Source of the DNA: Pseudomonadota bacterium
GTDB lineage: Bacteria > Pseudomonadota > Gammaproteobacteria > Xanthomonadales > Marinicellaceae
Length of the DNA: 7,061 bases
Assembly: GCA_008501575.1 (NCBI GenBank)
Contig: QQUO01000259.1
Coordinates: forward strand, 1-7,061
Direction of reading: 5' to 3'
The position numbers and the translations under genes are program-made. The notes under the pieces are model-generated. The model did no database searches. It was not told the DNA's origin and saw nothing but the letters and a program-made list of their open reading frames with translations. Shown here piece after piece: positions 1 through 5,068 of the stretch (within the stretch, counting starts at the first letter, position 1; each line of letters begins with the position of its first letter).

Positions 1-1
1 T

Positions 2-2341
2 GGAGCCAGCAGTTGGTCGATATGTACTGATCAATTAATGGTGCATGAAATTGGCCATAATTTAGGGGCCGGTCACCACAATGTGGATCCTCAATACCGA
101 TACATTCCGGATGCCGCCGGGTTTGCCAAGCTGGGTCAATACGGCACCGTAATGGGTTCCTTCGGTACTGGCAATCCAAACCGATTTTTAGAACTGAATT
201 ATTTTTCAAACCCCAATGTTCAATGTGGCGGTGACGCCTGTGGGGTTCAAGGACAGCGCAACAATGCTAATGTCATGTCCCAATTAATGGGCCCGGTAAG
301 TCAGTACTTATCAGTTCAATCCAATGCGCCCTACCCGGAATCATTGCTTCCTTCACAAACAGATTCAGATGGGGATGGGGTAATTGATCGTGACGATGAA
401 TTTCCCTTTGACCCAAGCGAATATAAAGACAGTGATGGTGACGGTGTTGGCGACACCTTGGATGTTTTTCCGTTCGACCTCTCAGAATGGGCCGATTCCG
501 ATGGCGATGGTGTTGGTGATAATGCCGATTCTGATATCGACGGCGATGGTTACGCCAATCACATGGATGCCTTTCCGTTTAATTCCGATGAACATAAAGA
601 CAGTGATGGCGATGGCATCGGTGACAATCAAGATGAATTCCCACAAGATCCCACAGAATGGTCTGATGCAGATGGAGATGGTGTTGGCGATAATACAGAT
701 TTAGACAGTGACAATGATGGTTATCCGGATATCGATGAAGCCCGTGAGGATATTTTGGTCATTAGCGTCAATAATAACCGTATTTTACGTTTTGATGCCG
801 AAACCGGTCGCGCCAAGGGTATTGAAGTGCTGCCTGATGATGGCCACCTGACTTTTCAGTCCGACCTGGTCTATGATGCGCATGCACAACGCCTGATTTA
901 CAGTAGTGCCAGCCATATTAAATCAATACCACTGCGCCACCGGGGGCATCCACCGACCACCTTGATTTATCCTTATTCTGAGGATAACACCCAGCTTAAT
1001 TCGGGATTTCCTTCAGCCCTGGCTTATTTGCCAGACAATCGCTTGCGGGTGGCTAAAACCCGCACCACCGACAATGATCAAAGCCAGCATGATTATCTTG
1101 CTGAATTTAGTGTTCCTTTGGCCGGTCAAGCCCATTATTTAAGCCCTCTATACATCGCTGAGCAAGAAGAAACCCTTATTGATTTTTATTATCATGATGA
1201 CATGCTTTATGCTTTGGGAACCAATCAGACACTTTATAAAGGCTCTGTACATGATAACCAATTAAGTCATTTTGGCGACACCCCTGGCTACTGGTTAAAG
1301 GGAAGTTATGCCTTTATTGTTACTGACTCAGGGCAAATGATTCACAGCAAAAATGGCCAGCTGATGATGACTGATTCCCAAAATGGTGCATTTTTAGGGA
1401 CATTTGCCAACCCTTTTATTCTTGGCTATCAACAGTTAACCGGTATTACCCAAACCCAAGACAATCGCCTCATTGTGGCAGACGCTGAAAAAAATGCCTT
1501 GTTACAGTTTGATATGGCGGGTGAGTTTCTGGGTGAGTTGGTGGTAAATCAAGGCATGGACGGCCCGCATAAAATCATTACAGTGCCGGCATTAAAAGAC
1601 CGCTTTTATCAAAACCCGGATCGGGTTATCAGCCCCAATAGCGGCAATTGGTATAATCCGGCCAGTTCAGGACGTGGCTTTACTGTGGCCATCTTTAATC
1701 ATCGCATACAGGTGTTGTGGTTTACTTATGATCAAGCCGGTTTACCCATCTGGTATTTTTCAGCCGGTGAATTAGCTGGTTTTAATTATCAGGGTGATTT
1801 ATTAAAAACCACACAAATTTCTGACAGTGAAGTGGAGTTTGAATTGGTTGGCGAACTTAAGGTCAACTTTAGCAATGAACGAGAAGCCACGGTTATATGG
1901 CAATTAGATAATTTAAACGGCTCAGAAAACATCCAATGGCAACAATTCAGTGTGGCTGCTGAACAAGATAACTACAGTGGTATGTGGACCCGGGAAGATG
2001 CACCCGGTTGGGGCGTTGGGGTGGCCACCATCGGTGAAAAAACGGTGATCACACCGTATCTATATGATGGGGCGGGCGAGCCCAGATGGCTGAGCAGTGA
2101 CGTGGCCATTGGTGGCAGTCCATTACACTTTAATTTGGGCTTTTTTACCAGTAACAGCTTATGCCCCGGCTGTGGTGGCGAACCCGACGTTGCGTTACAA
2201 CATGTTGGTGAAATGAGTTTCGATTTCAGCCAAAAAACCTGGCAAAGCACCATCACGTGGCCAACTCCCTTAACAGGAACCTGGCAATTAACTGACACCC
2301 CCATCGTCAGAATTTCTGATGAGCCGATACGTCCTCGTTAG
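2..2341 (+). CDS. Secreted metzincin-type zinc metalloprotease with calcium-binding repeats (5' partial)
   Basis: C-terminal part (about 779 residues) of a large, probably secreted zinc protease. The frame is open from base 2, so the ATG at 38 lies just before the zinc site and is not the start; signal peptide, propeptide and much of the catalytic domain are upstream of the window. Numbering from that Met: zinc motif HEIGHNLGAGH at 3-13 (ligands H3, H7, H13; catalytic E4), likely Met-turn at M39 in GTVMG, then a YFSNP segment and Cys63/Cys68, as in reprolysin-like bacterial proteases. Residues 109-238 are acidic thrombospondin type-3-like repeats, probably binding calcium. Residues 239-520 have NHL-like strands (NNNRILRFD, DNRLIVAD), suggesting a beta-propeller. 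Residues 535-750 hold two diverged copies of a Trp/Gly/Tyr-rich module. The protein ends shortly after the second copy, with no C-terminal membrane anchor or sorting tail. The residue after the third zinc His is His rather than the Asp usual in adamalysins. Protease class is well supported; substrate is unknown. Confidence 0.86.
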   Translation, partial: GASSWSICTDQLMVHEIGHNLGAGHHNVDPQYRYIPDAAGFAKLGQYGTVMGSFGTGNPNRFLELNYFSNPNVQCGGDACGVQGQRNNANVMSQLMGPVSQYLSVQSNAPYPESLLPSQTDSDGDGVIDRDDEFPFDPSEYKDSDGDGVGDTLDVFPFDLSEWADSDGDGVGDNADSDIDGDGYANHMDAFPFNSDEHKDSDGDGIGDNQDEFPQDPTEWSDADGDGVGDNTDLDSDNDGYPDIDEAREDILVISVNNNRILRFDAETGRAKGIEVLPDDGHLTFQSDLVYDAHAQRLIYSSASHIKSIPLRHRGHPPTTLIYPYSEDNTQLNSGFPSALAYLPDNRLRVAKTRTTDNDQSQHDYLAEFSVPLAGQAHYLSPLYIAEQEETLIDFYYHDDMLYALGTNQTLYKGSVHDNQLSHFGDTPGYWLKGSYAFIVTDSGQMIHSKNGQLMMTDSQNGAFLGTFANPFILGYQQLTGITQTQDNRLIVADAEKNALLQFDMAGEFLGELVVNQGMDGPHKIITVPALKDRFYQNPDRVISPNSGNWYNPASSGRGFTVAIFNHRIQVLWFTYDQAGLPIWYFSAGELAGFNYQGDLLKTTQISDSEVEFELVGELKVNFSNEREATVIWQLDNLNGSENIQWQQFSVAAEQDNYSGMWTREDAPGWGVGVATIGEKTVITPYLYDGAGEPRWLSSDVAIGGSPLHFNLGFFTSNSLCPGCGGEPDVALQHVGEMSFDFSQKTWQSTITWPTPLTGTWQLTDTPIVRISDEPIRPR
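44..76 (+). other. Zinc-binding active site of the metalloprotease
   Basis: This stretch encodes HEIGHNLGAGH, the extended HExxHxxGxxH signature of metzincin proteases. Three histidines bind zinc and the glutamate activates water. A Met-turn candidate (VMG, Met codon at 152-154) follows 26 residues after the last histidine, which fits metzincins. The codons just upstream (ICTDQLMV) continue the active-site helix, showing that the catalytic domain starts before the window. Confidence 0.92.
362..751 (+). repeat. Five tandem thrombospondin type-3-like calcium-binding repeats in the protease gene
   Basis: Five DSDGDGxxD-type (once DADGDG) units begin at bases 362, 428, 494, 599 and 665. Four of the five are 22-codon (66-base) units, mostly with a FPxDxxE linker. 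The third unit is 35 codons long because it carries an extra short DSDIDGDGY segment. A last DSDNDGYPD half-unit closes the array. Such Asp-rich loops bind calcium and form stiff spacers in extracellular proteins; here they separate the protease domain from the downstream propeller. The DNA repeats as well as the protein, so copy number may vary between strains. Confidence 0.9.
1640..1927 (+). repeat. C-terminal module of the protease, copy A
   Basis: Residues 535-630 (counted from the Met at base 38) begin SGNWYNPASSGRGF, continue with WFTYDQAGLPIW, and later carry VGELKVNFS and an NG turn. The same landmarks recur 112 to 119 residues later in copy B, so this is an internal duplication. The aromatic and glycine pattern suggests a small beta-rich domain. 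I cannot assign it a named family; a role in substrate or surface binding is only a guess. Confidence 0.7.
1976..2287 (+). repeat. C-terminal module of the protease, copy B, with CPGC insertion
   Basis: Residues 647-750 repeat the plan of copy A: SGMW, then GWGVGVA, then YLYDGAGEPRW, then VGEMSFDFS, then a closing LTGTWQL strand. Compared with A, this copy gains a loop with CPGC (residues 709-712), which could form a disulfide or bind a metal. The gene ends 17 codons after this copy. Confidence 0.7.
2338..2341. other. Convergent stop-codon overlap between metalloprotease gene and nadB
   Basis: The bases TTAG serve both genes: TAG (2339-2341) stops the plus-strand metalloprotease, and TAA read on the minus strand (2340-2338) stops nadB. 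No intergenic space remains for a dedicated terminator. I looked about 60 bases into each gene and saw only a weak 5-bp stem (CTGTC/GACAG near 2355-2375) without a U run. Confidence 0.95.
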
Positions 2342-3927
2342 TTTTTATGGTTACTGTCTTCACGATAGTGACAGCCAATACTGTCTGTATTAGACCATGC
2401 CGCTAAAGTCACAACAATGGCGGTCCGTACCGCATTACGCAATCCAATCAGGCCGTCAGAAACCTGGTAGTTGCGATAAAATTGTTCAATATCACTTTCT
2501 AAATGGCGCAGTTCGCGTAAAGCCCGCTGCAGACGTTGTGAAGAACGACTGATACCCACGTAATTCCACATGATGGTTTGAATGCGATGAATATCGTGGC
2601 GAATTAACACCTCATCGGCCATTTGCTGACTGTTCATTTGCCACGGTGGAATTAAATTGGCATCATATGCCTGGCTGTTTGAGCCATTCTCTGCGATAAA
2701 GCGTGCCGTATCCAAACCGGTTATCAAGCCCTCTAACAATGAAGTACTGGCCAAACGGTTGGCCCCATGTAAACCGGTGCAGGCCACCTCCCCCACAGCA
2801 TATAACTGGCGGACATCACTCATGCCATTCTTATCCACCCAAATACCGCCACAGGCATAGTGGGCGGCCGGCGTAACCGGTATCGGTTGTCGGCAGATGT
2901 CTATACCATGTTGTCGACAAAATTGCTCAATGCCCGGGAATCTTGTTTTTATTTCGTCCTGAGACAGATAAGAACCCACATCCAAATAAACACAAGCGCT
3001 GTTGAGTCGGTTCATTTCTTTAAAAATGCTTCGTGTCACCACATCCCGTGGTGCCAAATCTTGCCATTGGGGGGAATAACGCGCCATAAAAAGCTCACCC
3101 CGGGCATTAATTAAACGGGCCCCGGCACCACGAAGGGCTTCCGAAATGAGAAAATGAGGCGCACCCTTCTTATGTAAAGTGGTGGGATGAAATTGTACAA
3201 ATTCAGTATTAATAATTCGGGCACCGGCTCGATTGGCCATGGCCAGGCCATCTCCCCGGCTGCCGGGGGTATTGCTGGAATGTAAATAAATATCCCCAAA
3301 ACCGCCACTGGCAAGCACAGTATGACGAGCCATCATTTTTTTGACCCGATGTTGCACAGAATCTAACACATAAGCACCAACACAACTCTTTACCTGGTAT
3401 TGACTGCGCCTATCGCGACTGTGATGGTCCGGAGTTATCAGGTCGATGGCTGTGTGTTGCGTCAATAAAGTGATTTTCTTATGACGTTTAACCGCTGCCA
3501 ATAAAGCCTCATGAATGGCTTTTCCGGTGCTGTCTTTAACATGCAGGATTCGTGGCAAGCTATGGGCCGCTTCCTGACACATGGCCAGCTTATTATCCGC
3601 ATCACGATCAAAATTAACCCGCAGTTGTTCTAACAATAAATAGCGCACATACTGGGGGCCTTTAGCAGCCACATGCTGCACAAAGTCGGATTGATTAACA
3701 CCGCCCCCGGCCGTTTGGATATCTGTGGCCAGCTGTTCTGCCGAATCACCGTCACCCCGATAAACAATTCCACCCTGAGCCCAATGACTGTTACAGTCCT
3801 GGGCCATTAGGGAACGACTGATTATCGTTACTGACACGCCCAAGTTGGCCAATTCTAAAGCGGTACTGAGACCGGCAATACCACTGCCGATAATCAATAC
3901 ATCATCGAGATGTAACGCTGAATCCAC
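2338..3927 (-). CDS. nadB: L-aspartate oxidase
   Basis: Cytoplasmic FAD enzyme that oxidises L-aspartate to iminoaspartate, which NadA consumes; first step of de novo NAD synthesis. At 529 residues it is close to the 540 of E. coli. The N-terminus has the dinucleotide-binding fold (GSGIAGLS at 14-21) and the FAD-contact segment HWAQGG at 48-53. Residues matching the E. coli active site by motif alignment are all present: E119 in EAAHS, H247 in QFHPTT, R294 in APRDVV, H356 in TPAAHYACGG and R391 in GANRLASTSLLEG. The C-terminal helical domain ends with SIGCHYRED, where many homologues have SRG. The start is GTG: the first in-frame ATG is residue 41, beyond the FAD motif. No good Shine-Dalgarno sequence precedes it; nadA ends only 2 bases upstream, so translational coupling is likely. 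Its stop codon overlaps that of the convergent metalloprotease gene. Confidence 0.97.
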   Translation of the reverse strand: MDSALHLDDVLIIGSGIAGLSTALELANLGVSVTIISRSLMAQDCNSHWAQGGIVYRGDGDSAEQLATDIQTAGGGVNQSDFVQHVAAKGPQYVRYLLLEQLRVNFDRDADNKLAMCQEAAHSLPRILHVKDSTGKAIHEALLAAVKRHKKITLLTQHTAIDLITPDHHSRDRRSQYQVKSCVGAYVLDSVQHRVKKMMARHTVLASGGFGDIYLHSSNTPGSRGDGLAMANRAGARIINTEFVQFHPTTLHKKGAPHFLISEALRGAGARLINARGELFMARYSPQWQDLAPRDVVTRSIFKEMNRLNSACVYLDVGSYLSQDEIKTRFPGIEQFCRQHGIDICRQPIPVTPAAHYACGGIWVDKNGMSDVRQLYAVGEVACTGLHGANRLASTSLLEGLITGLDTARFIAENGSNSQAYDANLIPPWQMNSQQMADEVLIRHDIHRIQTIMWNYVGISRSSQRLQRALRELRHLESDIEQFYRNYQVSDGLIGLRNAVRTAIVVTLAAWSNTDSIGCHYREDSNHKN

Positions 3928-3929
3928 AA

Positions 3930-4958
3930 TTAGCCGATTTGCAACATACGATTGACCGCTTGAAACGCCCGTTGCCGAATATCTTCTGCAATGGTAATTT
4001 CATATTGATTAAACAACAAAGCATTATAGGTGTCTTTCAGTTGAATTTGATTCATATGCGGACAGCGGACATGACACATCCTGAGCATTTCCCGGTTCGG
4101 ATTTTGTGCGTGAATATTATCACCCATGGCACACTCTGTTAATAACAAATAGCGGGGCAATTGCTTGTCGCGAATATAATTAATCATGGCAGTGGTACTG
4201 CCTGAGAAATCAGCGGCAGCCACCACTTCAGGTTTGCATTCAGGGTGCGCCAATACTTTGGCATCGGGATAGCTTGCCCGGACATGTTCAATGTCTTCCA
4301 CGGTGAACTGATCATGCACTTCACAGCGACCATGCCAGCCAATCAGTTGCACATCCACATCATTGTTCCTGGCTTTATGTTTACTTGGGAAAATAATGTG
4401 TTTGCCCGTTTCCCGGGCGATATTGCCGGCCAGATACTCATCAGGTAGAAATATGACCGTATCAGAATTCAGTGACTCCACCACTTGTTTGGCATTGCCG
4501 GAAGTGCAGCAAATATCCGTTTCTGCTTTAACATCGGCATAGGTGTTTATATATGTCACCACCGGCACACCGGGAAAACGGCGTTTTAATTCGCGGACAT
4601 CTGCGGCAGTGATTGACTCAGCCAATGAACAGCCGGCTTTATTTGAGGGCACCAAAACTGTTTTATCAGGGCTCAGTATCTTGGCTGTTTCCGCCATAAA
4701 TTCGACCCCGCAAAAGACGATAATGTCTTTGTCCGTTTCTGCTGCCTTTCTTGATAACTCCAGCGAATCACCGGTGAAATCAGGAACCGTATGAAATAAA
4801 GCCGGTTCCATGTAATTATGACCCAATATCAGGGCATTTTTTTGTTGCTTTAAATCAATGATTTGTTGCGCCATTTCGGCTTTTAAAATCAATTCAGCTT
4901 CACTGTATTGATCGCTGAGTTTCTGGCTGAGTTTATCAAGAATTGAATTGGCTAACAT
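3930..4958 (-). CDS. nadA: Quinolinate synthase
   Basis: Cytoplasmic 4Fe-4S enzyme that condenses iminoaspartate with dihydroxyacetone phosphate to quinolinate, the second step of de novo NAD synthesis. It is 342 residues, against 347 in E. coli. The three cluster cysteines are C110 (AGCSLAES), C212 (GRCEVH) and C299 (RCPHM), matching E. coli C113, C200 and C297. Substrate-site residues known from structures of the family are also visible: H47 in GHNY, S65 in GDSLELS, Y136 and N138 in TYIN, H215, and H238/E240 in HPE. The three pseudo-symmetric domains are complete. The ATG at 4958 is the first possible start, as an in-frame TAA lies at 4980-4982 and no start codon intervenes; no clear Shine-Dalgarno sequence precedes it. 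It is first in a nadA-nadB operon, with a TATAAT box 66 to 71 bases upstream of the start codon. The partner nadC is not in the window. Confidence 0.98.
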   Translation of the reverse strand: MLANSILDKLSQKLSDQYSEAELILKAEMAQQIIDLKQQKNALILGHNYMEPALFHTVPDFTGDSLELSRKAAETDKDIIVFCGVEFMAETAKILSPDKTVLVPSNKAGCSLAESITAADVRELKRRFPGVPVVTYINTYADVKAETDICCTSGNAKQVVESLNSDTVIFLPDEYLAGNIARETGKHIIFPSKHKARNNDVDVQLIGWHGRCEVHDQFTVEDIEHVRASYPDAKVLAHPECKPEVVAAADFSGSTTAMINYIRDKQLPRYLLLTECAMGDNIHAQNPNREMLRMCHVRCPHMNQIQLKDTYNALLFNQYEITIAEDIRQRAFQAVNRMLQIG

Positions 4959-5068
4959 GGCTGTAAAAAGTCGTTGAGTTTAAAACGGGGCGAAGTCAAT
5001 CTGACAACGCCCATGCGCTGGGCATTATATTTAAAAGCTCAGTTTAATTTTTTGATTTAGGTCAGGTT
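4959..5068 (-). promoter_or_regulatory. Intergenic region between ptrB and nadA with candidate nadAB promoter
   Basis: This 110-base gap is the only intergenic space of note. On the minus strand it has a perfect TATAAT at 5029-5024, inside an AT-rich stretch, which would place transcription start near 5017 and give a leader of about 59 bases. No convincing -35 hexamer sits 16 to 18 bases upstream (the bases there read AAAAAT), so the promoter may be weak or activator-dependent. A short perfect hairpin (GCCCA / TGGGC, 5 bp, 5-base loop, 5009-5023) falls at the presumed transcript start. It is not followed by a U run, so it is not a good intrinsic terminator for ptrB. I see no NadR-type TGTTTA-N6-TAAACA operator. 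Confidence 0.45.

Noticed and set aside
38..40. ATG as the start of the metalloprotease
   Set aside because: The frame is open upstream to base 2 and encodes family-like residues, and the zinc motif begins two codons later; a catalytic domain cannot begin here.
384..704. A 106-codon plus-strand open frame inside the metalloprotease gene
   Set aside because: It is a frame-shifted shadow of the DSDGDG repeats; its periodic Met/Val/Ile-rich sequence simply mirrors the repeat DNA.
1972..2304. Minus-strand 110-codon open frame opposite the metalloprotease tail
   Set aside because: It lies wholly opposite a well-supported domain, has no recognisable motif and no ribosome site; it is a shadow frame.
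2657..4794. Several plus-strand open frames of 67 to 84 codons opposite nadB and nadA
   Set aside because: They lie antisense to highly conserved enzymes and show no protein features of their own.
5009..5023. Hairpin GCCCA-GCGCA-TGGGC as a terminator for ptrB
   Set aside because: The stem is only 5 bp and no U run follows on the minus strand.
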